A stretch of 23,064 bases of DNA from Actinomycetota bacterium. GTDB lineage: Bacteria > Actinomycetota > Actinomycetes > Nanopelagicales > Nanopelagicaceae. Numbering within the stretch: position 1 is the stretch's first letter; every line of letters begins with the position of its first letter. Shown here one piece after another: positions 13,958 to 22,630 of the stretch. The stretch lies in assembly GCA_947494085.1 (NCBI GenBank), contig CANLTP010000006.1, positions 1-23,064 of the forward strand. The letters are read 5' to 3'. Made by a program: the position numbers and the translations under genes. Under the pieces are notes generated by a model. It was given only the letters and a program-made list of their open reading frames with translations, made no database searches and was not told the DNA's origin.

Positions 13958-14979
13958 TTTCTCTCCCTCAATTTTGGATCCAAAAGCGGATACAAAAGCG
14001 CTACCAACTCATTCACAACTACGAATGTAACTGTTATCACTAAAGTTATGGCAAGAATTGGATTGTAATCAAAGGTTCGAAAAGCATTAAAGCTATACAG
14101 ACCGAGGCCGGGCCAAGAGAAAACTACTTCAACAAGAATTGTGCCACCAAAAAGCCAGCCGAATTGAAGTCCCAACATTGTCACTACCGGATTTAGGGCA
14201 TTGCGTAAGGCGTCAAATATTGTTATTTTCCACTCGGCCACACCACGAGCTCTAGCAGTTCTTACATAATGTTGCCTTAATTCGACTTCCAGCGTTGATT
14301 TTGTCAACCTTGTTGCAATTGCTATTTGAGAAAGCACAAGAGTTGTAACAGGCAGAATTACTGCCAAAGTTGCAGCTCTAAGTGCTTCAGAGTTCCAAGA
14401 AAGAATCGAATCAAGAATTCCCATTCCCGTGTAACGAGTAATATCGAAATCTTGATATTGGAGACTCCCCGCAAGTGGAAGCCACTGTAATTTTGCTGCA
14501 AAGATTAATTGCAACAAAAGGCCCACCCAGAAAACCGGCATCGCAACACCTAAGATGGAAGTAAACGACAAAAATTTGGAAAAAACATTCCTTGGAAAAC
14601 GCGCCCACAGCACACCGAAAAGAACGCCTAAAATTGCATAAATAAAAAATGAAAGGAATACAAGTTCGAGGGTTACCGGTAGATAGCGAACAATGTCATC
14701 TAATACTGGTTGGCGAGTTTGAATTGAGTCGCCTAGATCGAGTCTTAAAATGTCTTTTAGATAGGTGAAGTATTGAATAATGAGGGGTTTATCGAGTCCC
14801 AGAGCTTTTTTTACTTCAAGCACTTGCTCTGGTCCCGCTTGGAGCCCAGCCGCCAATCTTGCTGGATCTGCTGGAATAACTCTTGAAAGAATAAAGGTCA
14901 AAGTTAATGAAGCCCAAACAACAAGCAACATCCACGAAAGGCGTTGTGCAAATTTTCTGATTCTCTTGAATTTATTCAT
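13954..14979 (-). CDS. dppB: Peptide ABC transporter permease, DppB type
   Basis: A 341-residue permease with six hydrophobic segments. Family signatures include LSRVIPADPARLAAG near the N-terminus, LGLDKPLIIQYFTYL, LGDSIQTRQPV and the EAA-like loop TARARGVAEWKITIFDALRN. I start at ATG 14979 (MNKFKR). An in-frame GTG at 15015 would add 12 residues, but it lies inside a strong hairpin (14990-15021) and makes an atypical N-terminus. No clear Shine-Dalgarno is seen before 14979, and the hairpin ends ten bases upstream. Partner of DppC. Confidence 0.88.
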   Translation of the reverse strand: MNKFKRIRKFAQRLSWMLLVVWASLTLTFILSRVIPADPARLAAGLQAGPEQVLEVKKALGLDKPLIIQYFTYLKDILRLDLGDSIQTRQPVLDDIVRYLPVTLELVFLSFFIYAILGVLFGVLWARFPRNVFSKFLSFTSILGVAMPVFWVGLLLQLIFAAKLQWLPLAGSLQYQDFDITRYTGMGILDSILSWNSEALRAATLAVILPVTTLVLSQIAIATRLTKSTLEVELRQHYVRTARARGVAEWKITIFDALRNALNPVVTMLGLQFGWLFGGTILVEVVFSWPGLGLYSFNAFRTFDYNPILAITLVITVTFVVVNELVALLYPLLDPKLRERK

Positions 14980-14982
14980 GGC

Positions 14983-15021
14983 GAGAAAAGCTGTAGTGAA
15001 CCGGGACCGATTCACTACAGC
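14983..15021 (-). terminator. Hairpin with T-run between binding-protein and permease genes
   Basis: On the minus strand GCTGTAGTGAA (15021-15011), a ten-base loop, and TTCACTACAGC (15000-14990) form a perfect 11-bp stem followed by TTTTCTC (14989-14983). It looks like an intrinsic terminator that leaks, letting the binding protein be made in excess over the permeases, or an RNA-stabilising 3' end for dppA. Confidence 0.75.
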
Positions 15022-15064
15022 GTCATTTCTCTTAGTTTCGATTAACTTGCCTTAATTAACTCGA

Positions 15065-16627
15065 TTAACTCTTCTTGCTGGTATAGAAGAATCGAATCGT
15101 ATAATTTGCATCAAGTGAATCGTAGAAACCAGTCCAGCCTTTACGAACAGGCTGTGCCAGTTGTGGCTCTGCTACATAAATAGCAAGATACTTATCCTTG
15201 ATTGTTGAGTTAACAGCCAATGTTGCTTTCATTCTTGCAGCATCGTCTTTTATTTGGGAAAGTCCGGCAATCTTCTTATCGAGTGCAGGCTCTTCAATGA
15301 AGGACCAGTTGTATCCACCATTATTGCCAGATGAAGCGGATGAATATGATTGACCCAAGAAATTGCCCGCATCGTTAGTGAATGCTGACATATTCAAGAA
15401 TGAGATATCGTAAGCAGTATCTTGATTCTTATAAGCCTCTGCCATTTGTGGCCAAGGAACCAATGTCTGCTCTAGCTTGATACCAATTTTCTTTAGATTG
15501 GACTGAAGTAAAGTGCCGGCAAACTCTTCATAGGAAAGCCCCTTTAGTCCCAAATAGGTCATGGTGAAACCCTTTGCATATCCAGCCTCTGCAAGTAACT
15601 TCTTAGCAGCGGTGATGTTCTGGGCCATCTTCGGAGATTTGGCTAGCGTTGGGCTAAAAGCATTTGGAAGCGGCCCGGAGGCTGCTTCTGCATAACCCTT
15701 GTAAAAGTCAATCATTCCCTTGTAATCAAAAGCTAATGAAATAGCTTTACGTACTCGGACATCCTTTAGTGGTCCTCTTGTTACATTCATTGGCATAAAT
15801 TGGATGTAATAAGAAGGTGACACAAGTACTTGCAAGTTCTTATTTTTTGCAGCGGCAGCTGAGTCATCTGGACCAACTGCGCCCATAAAGTCAACTTGGC
15901 CACTACTCAAAAGCTGCATCGCTGTAGTGATATCTGGATCAACGCGAAGAACAACCTTTGTTGGAGTCTTTGCTCCGAATGCCCGCCAATAAGTTGGGTT
16001 CTTAGTTATTGTAATTGCTTGGTTACGTGCCCAATTATCGAGAACATATGGACCGCTTCCGGCTTCATTTGTAGCAAACCAAGTTTTAGCCCAAGGATCG
16101 TCAGCAGTTTTGTTCTTCTCGATTGCAGCAGCGCTCACGATCGGTAACTTTGGAAGCTTTCCTAGGAATGTGAAATCCTTAGTCTTCATAGTGATTTTAA
16201 CTTGTGAAGAAGAAGTAGCCACCATGTCAGAAACATTTGTCATCATTGTTGCTGGCCCCTGGTTAACAGCCTGAATTCTCTTTAGCGCTGTAACAACACC
16301 ATCTGCGTTGAGTGGTGAACCATCATGAAACTTCACGCCTGGACGAAGATCGAATGTAAATGACAGACCATCAGCTGAAGCTTTCCAGCTTTTAGCAAGT
16401 ACGCCTTGAAGCGTCATGGTGCCCGGCTTATATTCTAGAAGTCCTTCATAAACATTTCGAACAAAGACGAATCCGTCGGAGCTAAATGCAATTGCTGGAT
16501 CCAAAGTCGCGGTCTCTGCGATGTTTGAATATGTTGCAGTTATTGGAGCCGCTTGTACAGGAGGTGCAATCGACACTAAAAGGCCTGCCATACTCAGCAG
16601 TCCAATTTTACTTAGTACTTTTTTCAT
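15065..16627 (-). CDS. dppA: Peptide ABC transporter substrate-binding protein (family 5)
   Basis: A 520-residue extracytoplasmic binding protein. The signal peptide is KK plus a hydrophobic core, ending VQA-AP near residue 27. There is no cysteine there, so it is not a typical lipoprotein. The family 5 pattern is clear: TLDPA near the mature start, NVYEGLLEY, the FDLRPGVKFHDGSPLNADGV block near 110, and VRKAISLAFDYKGM near 305. It binds a peptide or related solute and delivers it to DppBC. AAAGG lies before the ATG, 34 bases after the hyuB stop. The actual ligand is unknown; the hyu and amidohydrolase neighbours suggest a cyclic or modified peptide-like compound. Confidence 0.88.
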   Translation of the reverse strand: MKKVLSKIGLLSMAGLLVSIAPPVQAAPITATYSNIAETATLDPAIAFSSDGFVFVRNVYEGLLEYKPGTMTLQGVLAKSWKASADGLSFTFDLRPGVKFHDGSPLNADGVVTALKRIQAVNQGPATMMTNVSDMVATSSSQVKITMKTKDFTFLGKLPKLPIVSAAAIEKNKTADDPWAKTWFATNEAGSGPYVLDNWARNQAITITKNPTYWRAFGAKTPTKVVLRVDPDITTAMQLLSSGQVDFMGAVGPDDSAAAAKNKNLQVLVSPSYYIQFMPMNVTRGPLKDVRVRKAISLAFDYKGMIDFYKGYAEAASGPLPNAFSPTLAKSPKMAQNITAAKKLLAEAGYAKGFTMTYLGLKGLSYEEFAGTLLQSNLKKIGIKLEQTLVPWPQMAEAYKNQDTAYDISFLNMSAFTNDAGNFLGQSYSSASSGNNGGYNWSFIEEPALDKKIAGLSQIKDDAARMKATLAVNSTIKDKYLAIYVAEPQLAQPVRKGWTGFYDSLDANYTIRFFYTSKKS

Positions 16628-16661
16628 TTGGAACCTTTCTATTTGTTGTTTGAGTTAGTTT

Positions 16662-18308
16662 TTATAAGTTGTAAAACGCTTTCGTTGTATATTCATCAGC
16701 TAAGTCGTTCTCAATAAGTTCAGGACTCCTAGCATTGACAGATCCGTAGCCGCCACCACCTCCCGTCTCAACTAGAACTCGAGAACCTTTTGTAAGGGGT
16801 AGGGCATTTGCCTTCAGCATAAATATCTCTTCATCCCCACGCTGGATTGTTATTTTTGCGGGCTTGGCAGCTTCGCCACCGAAAAGTCCCCACGCTAAAG
16901 TTTGAGTTCTTTCAAACCAAAGTGAAACAGTGGCATTTTCGACTAGAACTTCATATTCTCTTTGGATTCCAAGACCACCACGAAACTCTCCGCGTCCGCA
17001 TGAGTCGACACGTAGCGCATATTTGTGAATCAGAATTGGATAACGATTCTCATAAACTTCTACCGGATAATTCTTTAAATCGCCGCCACCATAATTGATT
17101 TGAGCATTGCTTCCATCGCCAGTGCTGTAGGCGCCCCAGCCCACGCCGCTAGCTTCTCCAGTGAAAAATTGCTTGCCATCAATTGGTGAGGTTCCAACAA
17201 AGAGAATATTCATTGCATCAGAAGGCTGACCAGCTACAGCAAGGTGCGGTAATCCTGTAGATAACGCCTTAATGAAAAGATCAATCATTAACCCAAGGTG
17301 CGGGTAATAGAACTGACATGCTGCTGGTTCTTGCGCATGGAATGCTGAACCAACATCTGTTAAAACTTCCAAATTTCTAAAGGTCCCACCAGTTGCAGGA
17401 ATTTCTGGATTTACCAGGAACTTAAATGCAAGTTTTGCTGCCGAGATTGTTTGTGCGACTCCACAATTAACTGAACCACCAGTCTGGGGAGACGATCCAC
17501 GTAGATCCAAAATCATTTTGTCATCTGCAATAGTGACCTTAACCTTCACGGGAACTGGCTTTCCTCCAGGACGATCGGAATCCAGTGCGCCTTCAGCAGA
17601 ATAAATACCGTCAGGGATCTTTCTTACTTCTTGACTGTCAAGAATTTCGCATTGCTTCCAAATTCTTTCTGTGGCTTCAAGAATTACTTCTTCACCAAAC
17701 TTTTCGTATAACGCTTGCAGTCTTATCTCGCCAGTTCTACAAGCTGCAATTTGCGCATGCATATCTCCCCAAACGGATCGTGGAAGACGACTATTTCTCG
17801 TAAGGAAATCAAGAATGGCATCCTGCGGAACTCCCTCTTTGTAAAGGTGCACTGGGCCAATTCGATAACCTTCTTGATAAATCGAAGTCGAATCCATTGA
17901 TTGACCAGGATCTTTAGAACCGATATCAAGCCAGTGTGCTTTGGTGGCACCGAATCCAACCAGTTTTCCGCCAAAGAAAATTGGTGAGAAAATTGTTACG
18001 TCGTTTAGGTGACTTCCAACAAGGTAACTATCGTTGATTGCATAAACGTCACCTGGTTTATAAATATCCCAGCCACCAAAGTGATCAGTTGTAGCAAATA
18101 TTGCAGACTCTAGTGCCCCTAAAAAGATAGGTAACCCAGGAGCTTGGCCCAGAAGGCGGCCGCGGTGGTCGAACAATCCAACTGAACAATCTTTCATCTC
18201 ATAAATAATTGGCGTGTAAGCAGAACGAGCCAAATTGTTATTCATTTGCGAGCCTATTGAATCAAACGCATTACGGATAACTTCAACTGTAACTGGATCG
18301 AGCTCCAT
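16662..18308 (-). CDS. hyuB: Hydantoinase/oxoprolinase subunit B (HyuB family)
   Basis: A 548-residue HyuB-type subunit. The start MELDPVTVEVIRNAFDSIG and the following EMKDCSVGLFDHRGRLLGQ, GDVYAINDSYLVGSHLND and GGGGGYG near the C-terminus are family signatures. With HyuA it forms an ATP-dependent enzyme that opens cyclic amides such as N-methylhydantoin, hydantoin or 5-oxoproline; acetone carboxylase is a distant relative. It starts one base after the hyuA stop. Length is normal for a separate B subunit. Substrate cannot be set by sequence, but the peptide importer and amidohydrolase in the same operon favour a cyclic amide or a pyroglutamyl-type compound. Confidence 0.88.
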   Translation of the reverse strand: MELDPVTVEVIRNAFDSIGSQMNNNLARSAYTPIIYEMKDCSVGLFDHRGRLLGQAPGLPIFLGALESAIFATTDHFGGWDIYKPGDVYAINDSYLVGSHLNDVTIFSPIFFGGKLVGFGATKAHWLDIGSKDPGQSMDSTSIYQEGYRIGPVHLYKEGVPQDAILDFLTRNSRLPRSVWGDMHAQIAACRTGEIRLQALYEKFGEEVILEATERIWKQCEILDSQEVRKIPDGIYSAEGALDSDRPGGKPVPVKVKVTIADDKMILDLRGSSPQTGGSVNCGVAQTISAAKLAFKFLVNPEIPATGGTFRNLEVLTDVGSAFHAQEPAACQFYYPHLGLMIDLFIKALSTGLPHLAVAGQPSDAMNILFVGTSPIDGKQFFTGEASGVGWGAYSTGDGSNAQINYGGGDLKNYPVEVYENRYPILIHKYALRVDSCGRGEFRGGLGIQREYEVLVENATVSLWFERTQTLAWGLFGGEAAKPAKITIQRGDEEIFMLKANALPLTKGSRVLVETGGGGGYGSVNARSPELIENDLADEYTTKAFYNL

Positions 18309-18309
18309 T

Positions 18310-20325
18310 TTAATTCCTTTCCAGAATTAGATGTCTGCCTGAAACCATTTTTGCGTGCCACCCTGGTGGAATAGTGGTCGTGCAGTCATTCTCAAGAATC
18401 GTTGCAGGACCAACGGTTTTGGAACCAATTTCCAAAGAATCTCGCCAATAGATTGTTGCCTCATGCCAACTTCCATCAAAAAATGTCTTTTGCGTTCCTG
18501 AAGTAAGGGATGAAAGTGGTGAACCTGTGTCAGAAATTTTAGACTTTCTTGCTAATCCAATACCGCTCAATCGGATATTAACAAGTTCTATATCTTCGCC
18601 AGGATTATTATGGCCATAACGAACTAAATGCTGTGATTCGAATAATTCTGTCAATGAGCTAAGAACGCCATCAATTGCAAGAGTTGGATCCCATTCAACT
18701 GTGACTGTGTATTCTTGACCTACATAACGCAGATCTGCTGCAGGTTGAATAACCATATCTTTTGCAGTGATTCCCTCTTGGGTTAATATCTGCTTAGCTT
18801 CAGCCTCGAGTTTCTTAACACCTTCTTCAAATTTCGCTTTATCTATCGATTTCAATTTTGAATAAAAGTTCATTACAAGGTCATGGCGGGAATCAGCTTG
18901 AAGCATTCCCCATGCAGAAAGAACACCTGGATTTGCTGGAACAATCACCGAACCAAGTTCTAACTCGGCAGCGATTGCGACTGCATGAAGTGGGCCCGCG
19001 CCACCATATGCAACTAACGAATACTCTCTTGGATCAATTCCCCGTGACACAGTGATTTCTCGAATTGCATTGGCCATCGCCGCGTTGATGATTGCGACAA
19101 TTCCAGCAGCTGTTTCTTCCGTGGATAGATTTAGTTTTGAACCGACTGAATCGATTGCTGATTTTGCTAGATCAAGATTTAAATTCATGTTGCCAGCCAA
19201 CTTTGATTCATGTGGCAATCGACCAAGAAATAGATTCGCATCAGTTACTGTCGGTTCGGTTCCACCGCGGGCATAACATGCTGGACCAGGAAATGCACCA
19301 GCTGATCGCGGCCCAACTCGAAGTGCGCCAGCTGATACATAAGCAATGCTTCCGCCACCAGCGCCGATTGTGTGCATACTTACCGATGGCGAAAGCAAAG
19401 GATGACCTTCCATCTCGGCTTGCGCTTCGATATCAGCTTTTTTATTTACAACAAGACTGACATCAAAAGAAGTTCCGCCCATATCAACGCAGATGAGCTT
19501 GTTATGTTCAAGCATTTTTCCAATCTCAACACCAGCGATAGTTCCTCCAACTGGCCCAGAAAGAAGTGTCTGAACTGGCTTTGAGCGCGCAGTTATTGCG
19601 CTCATAACGCCACCATTTGATTGCATAACTTTAAGTTCCGGAGCTAGACCAACTTCTTTCAACCTTGTGCCGAGCTCATGCAAATACTCATTAATTATTG
19701 GGGCGATATAAGCAGAAATCGCAGTCGTGCTTGTTCTTTCATATTCACGCCACTCAGGCGCTACAACTGATGACGTCACAATAGAAAGATTTGGAAGAGC
19801 TGAAGTCAGATACTTAGCTATCTCCTGTTCGTGAATCGGATTTTTATATGAGTGGAGTAACACGATTGCGACTGCGTCGTAATTAGCTTTCAGATGAGGA
19901 ACAAGTTCTTTGATCTCGTTCATATCTACTGGTGTGTGAACTGCGCCACTAGAAGTAAGGCGTTCAGTTACTTCAAATCGATCGCGTCGCTCTATTAATG
20001 GACGGGGCGATTTATATTTCAGGTTATACATATCTGGGCGATTAGCGCGGCCGATTTCATATACATCACGGAATCCTCGAGTTGTAATCAAAGCAACGCG
20101 TGCACCACGCTTCTCCAAAAATGCATTTAACCCTGCGGTTGTTCCATGAACAAAGTAATCAATAGCAGAAATATCAATATTCAAAGATTCTATTGCTGAT
20201 AAAACTCCATCAGCTAATCTTCCGGAAGTGGTCAGCGCTTTAGCTGTTGAAATTTCTCCAGTTTCAGAGATTGCAATTGCATCAGTAAAGGTGCCACCGA
20301 TGTCTACTCCAACTCGCAAAGACAT
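18310..20325 (-). CDS. hyuA: Hydantoinase/oxoprolinase subunit A (HyuA family)
   Basis: A 671-residue HyuA-type subunit. The ATP-site motif DIGGTFTD is at 8-15, FVHGTTAGLNAFLEKRG near 62, GFRDVYEIGRANRPDMY near 93, and the second nucleotide-binding motif VDMGGTSFDVSLV near 278. It supplies the ATP-dependent activation of the cyclic amide and pairs with HyuB. AAGGGG lies five bases before the ATG. First gene of the eight-gene operon, with a well-formed promoter and a dyad operator in its 5' region. Cytoplasmic, full length, no defect seen. Confidence 0.9.
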   Translation of the reverse strand: MSLRVGVDIGGTFTDAIAISETGEISTAKALTTSGRLADGVLSAIESLNIDISAIDYFVHGTTAGLNAFLEKRGARVALITTRGFRDVYEIGRANRPDMYNLKYKSPRPLIERRDRFEVTERLTSSGAVHTPVDMNEIKELVPHLKANYDAVAIVLLHSYKNPIHEQEIAKYLTSALPNLSIVTSSVVAPEWREYERTSTTAISAYIAPIINEYLHELGTRLKEVGLAPELKVMQSNGGVMSAITARSKPVQTLLSGPVGGTIAGVEIGKMLEHNKLICVDMGGTSFDVSLVVNKKADIEAQAEMEGHPLLSPSVSMHTIGAGGGSIAYVSAGALRVGPRSAGAFPGPACYARGGTEPTVTDANLFLGRLPHESKLAGNMNLNLDLAKSAIDSVGSKLNLSTEETAAGIVAIINAAMANAIREITVSRGIDPREYSLVAYGGAGPLHAVAIAAELELGSVIVPANPGVLSAWGMLQADSRHDLVMNFYSKLKSIDKAKFEEGVKKLEAEAKQILTQEGITAKDMVIQPAADLRYVGQEYTVTVEWDPTLAIDGVLSSLTELFESQHLVRYGHNNPGEDIELVNIRLSGIGLARKSKISDTGSPLSSLTSGTQKTFFDGSWHEATIYWRDSLEIGSKTVGPATILENDCTTTIPPGWHAKMVSGRHLILERN

Positions 20326-20341
20326 GAATACCCCTTCGTAT

Positions 20342-20363
20342 ACGCAATGTAGTTACAATGCGT
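20342..20363. promoter_or_regulatory. 22-bp dyad, likely repressor operator of the hyu-dpp operon
   Basis: ACGCA-A-TGTA-GT-TACA-A-TGCGT is symmetric except at the two central bases and one symmetric A/A pair. The core TGTAGTTACA fits the t-GTa-N2-tAC-a layout of FadR-subfamily GntR operators. It covers the predicted transcription start of hyuA, where a bound repressor would block initiation. No regulator gene is present in the window. Confidence 0.6.
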
Positions 20364-20367
20364 TACT

Positions 20368-20397
20368 AAAGTATGCTCCTTGGTTTTTGGAAGTCAA
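20368..20397 (-). promoter_or_regulatory. Housekeeping-type promoter of the hyuA operon
   Basis: On the minus strand -35 TTGACT (20397-20392), 18-base spacer, -10 TACTTT (20373-20368), fitting TTGACA/TAnnnT. The start would fall near 20361, inside the dyad, giving a leader of about 35 bases before the ATG at 20325. Confidence 0.65.
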
Positions 20398-20559
20398 CAG
20401 TTTTTAAAATCAAAATTCCAGAACAGAATTTTTAGATGAAGGTTGAGCCCTATTTAAAGCGTGATAATTCTTAGTTTCCAAAAATTTGGTGCGCATTACG
20501 AACTTAGGCAAGACAACTTACAACAAGAAGTCATGCCGCACTGAAAAGATTTCAAAGAC

Positions 20560-20588
20560 AGAAAAAGAAAACCCAGCTCTTCCGGATT
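20560..20588 (-). terminator. Weak candidate terminator after the sugar permease genes
   Basis: On the minus strand AATCC (20588-20584), nine bases, GGGTT (20574-20570), then a pyrimidine-rich TTTCTTTTTC. The stem is only five pairs with one wobble. The rest of the 279-base gap 20326-20604 holds the hyuA promoter and dyad and an AT-rich inverted repeat AAAATTC (20412-20418)/GAATTTT (20426-20432), but no gene I can support. Confidence 0.35.
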
Positions 20589-20604
20589 TAACTTCTGCTA
20601 ACGC

Positions 20605-21501
20605 TTAACCCTTTAAAGAACCAGAGAGCAGACCGCGCAAGAAGTAGCGGCCAAGGAACATATAGACCAGCAGCGTTGGAATCGAGACGATTAACGATGC
20701 TGTCATATTGTTTCCGTAATAAACCTGGTTACCGGATCCGGTAATGAAGTTAAGCGCTGTTGTAGCAACAGATAACTTCGGCGAACCACCCGTTAGGAAG
20801 ATTGCAAAGAGGAAGTCGTTCCAGGCTGACGTGAACTGCCAAATCAATACCACCACAAAGCCGGGTATCGATAGCGGCAAGATAATTGAGCGATAGATAT
20901 GAGTCATGCTGGCGCCATCAACGCGCGCAGCTTCGATCAATTCATTTGGAATACCTTGGTAATAGTTACGGAAGATCAATGTGCAAATTGGGATTCCGTA
21001 AATGATGTGTGCAAAGACCAGAACATAAATTGTGCCACCGATACCGGCCCACTTATTGAATTGAGTAAGTGGAATCATGATTGCTTGGTAAGGAATGAAC
21101 ATACCGAATAAGAATGAAGTGAAGATGACGGTTGAACCCTTAAAGCGCCACTTAGCAAAAACGAAACCATTAATTGATCCGATTATTGCTGAAATGATTG
21201 AGGACTGAAGAACGAAGACCAGGGTTCGGAACATTGGTTCGCGCAGGATTTCCCAGGTTGGGCCCCAAGCACCGAAGTTAAGTGATGTCGGTGGAATAAA
21301 TGCTGCGGATTGACTTACGCCGGTAATTCCTTTTACAGAGTTAATGACCATGATGTAAATCGGTAGCGCAGCAATAACAAAGAGAAGCGCAAGTGCGATG
21401 TAACGGAAGACCAACCAGAATTGGCCAACCCCGTCGAGCTTCTTCTTATTGCGCGAAATATCTTTTGAAGTTGTAACGCGGGATGCGAGATCAGAACTCA
21501 T
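20605..21501 (-). CDS. Sugar ABC transporter permease, MalG/GtsC type (CUT1)
   Basis: A 298-residue permease with six hydrophobic segments, the first at about residues 32-52. The EAA loop is ELIEAARVDGASMTHIYRSIILPLSIPG near residue 185, exactly the CUT1 form. The C-terminus RYFLRGLLSGSLKG is typical of MalG-type subunits. It overlaps the upstream permease gene by four bases. Together with that permease and the binding protein it forms a carbohydrate importer; no ATPase gene is in the window, so a shared MsiK-like ATPase elsewhere is likely (inference). Last gene of its operon. Confidence 0.9.
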   Translation of the reverse strand: MSSDLASRVTTSKDISRNKKKLDGVGQFWLVFRYIALALLFVIAALPIYIMVINSVKGITGVSQSAAFIPPTSLNFGAWGPTWEILREPMFRTLVFVLQSSIISAIIGSINGFVFAKWRFKGSTVIFTSFLFGMFIPYQAIMIPLTQFNKWAGIGGTIYVLVFAHIIYGIPICTLIFRNYYQGIPNELIEAARVDGASMTHIYRSIILPLSIPGFVVVLIWQFTSAWNDFLFAIFLTGGSPKLSVATTALNFITGSGNQVYYGNNMTASLIVSIPTLLVYMFLGRYFLRGLLSGSLKG

Positions 21502-22433
21502 TTATTCGCCTCCTCTGTCTTATTTACATAGATTAGATATGGAATAACTACTACTGCAATCAACACAAGGATGACAACGGCGATTGCCGCGCCCTTGGCA
21601 TAGTTCTGGAAGTCGAAGATAACTTGCCACATATAAATCGCAAGCACCTTTGTTACATAACCCTTGCCAGAAATTCCGTAAATTAAATCGAATACCTTCA
21701 TCGAGATATGGCCCAGAATGATTAGAACAGTTAAGAAGGTTGGGCTTAGTTGTGGGAATAAAATATGACGATAAATCTTAAATTCTGAAGCGCCATCTAC
21801 TCGGGCAGCTTCGCGTAAATCATCTGGGATTCCACGGAACCCTGCCAAGAAGAGCGCCATCACATATCCGGACATCTGCCAGATGGCGGGAAGTGCCATG
21901 GCATACATCGAACCCTTTTCGGAGGTATACCAACTATTTTCAAGTGAACTTAAACCAACTTTGTTGAGAATTAAGTTAAGACCAGTTGCTTTCTCGCCTT
22001 GCGCTGAATCCATAAGCCAGCGCCAAGAAGTTCCCATTGCGATAAATGAAATCGCCATTGGATACAAGTAAATTGAGCGGAAGAAACCCTCGCCTTTAAT
22101 TCCTTTTTCCAAGAGCAGGGCCATAATCAGACCAGAAATCAAAGTTCCAATCATGAAAACTAAAGTGAATTTTACTAAGTTTGAAAATGCGTGCGTGAAT
22201 TCTGGATCTTCAAGGAGACCAGTAAAGTTTTTTAAACCAGCAAAACTATTGTCCTTACTCCATGCACTTGTTCGATTACTAAAAGAGAATTTGAGGGTCC
22301 AACCGATCATTCCGTATACGAAGATCGCCATCGCAATAATGGATGGGAGAACAAAGAAGAAGCCACCCCAAGGACTTTGGATATGTTTTTTGGTGCGTGG
22401 AACTTGAACTTTGGCCGGGCTCTTAACTGCCAC
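21498..22433 (-). CDS. Sugar ABC transporter permease, MalF/GtsB type (CUT1)
   Basis: A 311-residue permease with a GTG start; AGAGGTGAG lies seven bases upstream. Six hydrophobic segments; the EAA loop is REAARVDGASEFKIYRHILFPQLSP near residue 208. SIYLYPMAISFIAMGTSWRWLMD and ISGKGYVTKVLAIYMW match sugar permeases of the glucose/mannose (Gts) branch. It is preceded by a 197-base gap containing a strong hairpin after the binding-protein gene, and it overlaps the next permease by four bases. Confidence 0.9.
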   Translation of the reverse strand: MAVKSPAKVQVPRTKKHIQSPWGGFFFVLPSIIAMAIFVYGMIGWTLKFSFSNRTSAWSKDNSFAGLKNFTGLLEDPEFTHAFSNLVKFTLVFMIGTLISGLIMALLLEKGIKGEGFFRSIYLYPMAISFIAMGTSWRWLMDSAQGEKATGLNLILNKVGLSSLENSWYTSEKGSMYAMALPAIWQMSGYVMALFLAGFRGIPDDLREAARVDGASEFKIYRHILFPQLSPTFLTVLIILGHISMKVFDLIYGISGKGYVTKVLAIYMWQVIFDFQNYAKGAAIAVVILVLIAVVVIPYLIYVNKTEEANK

Positions 22434-22565
22434 CTAAACACTCACCTCTCGAAAACTTAAGCTTCAAATCTGCCTCGGCGAGCGCGGACTGTTTCGCGAA
22501 CTCTAGCCAACTTTTTTCAAATACTTCTAATTCTCCGTCAACTTAATTCCCCTACTAACTGCAAA

Positions 22566-22597
22566 TTCTGGTGAAGCCGTTTCGGGCCTCACCAGAA
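22566..22597 (-). terminator. 13-bp hairpin between sugar-binding-protein and permease genes
   Basis: On the minus strand TTCTGGTGAGGCC (22597-22585), loop CGAAAC, GGCTTCACCAGAA (22578-22566), with a single G-T pair. Only a short TTT-containing stretch follows, so it may act as an attenuator or a 3' stabiliser of the binding-protein mRNA. The rest of 22434-22565 shows no gene. Confidence 0.65.
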
Positions 22598-22630
22598 CTC
22601 TTCTGCAATTTACTTCAGCTTAATTATTAA

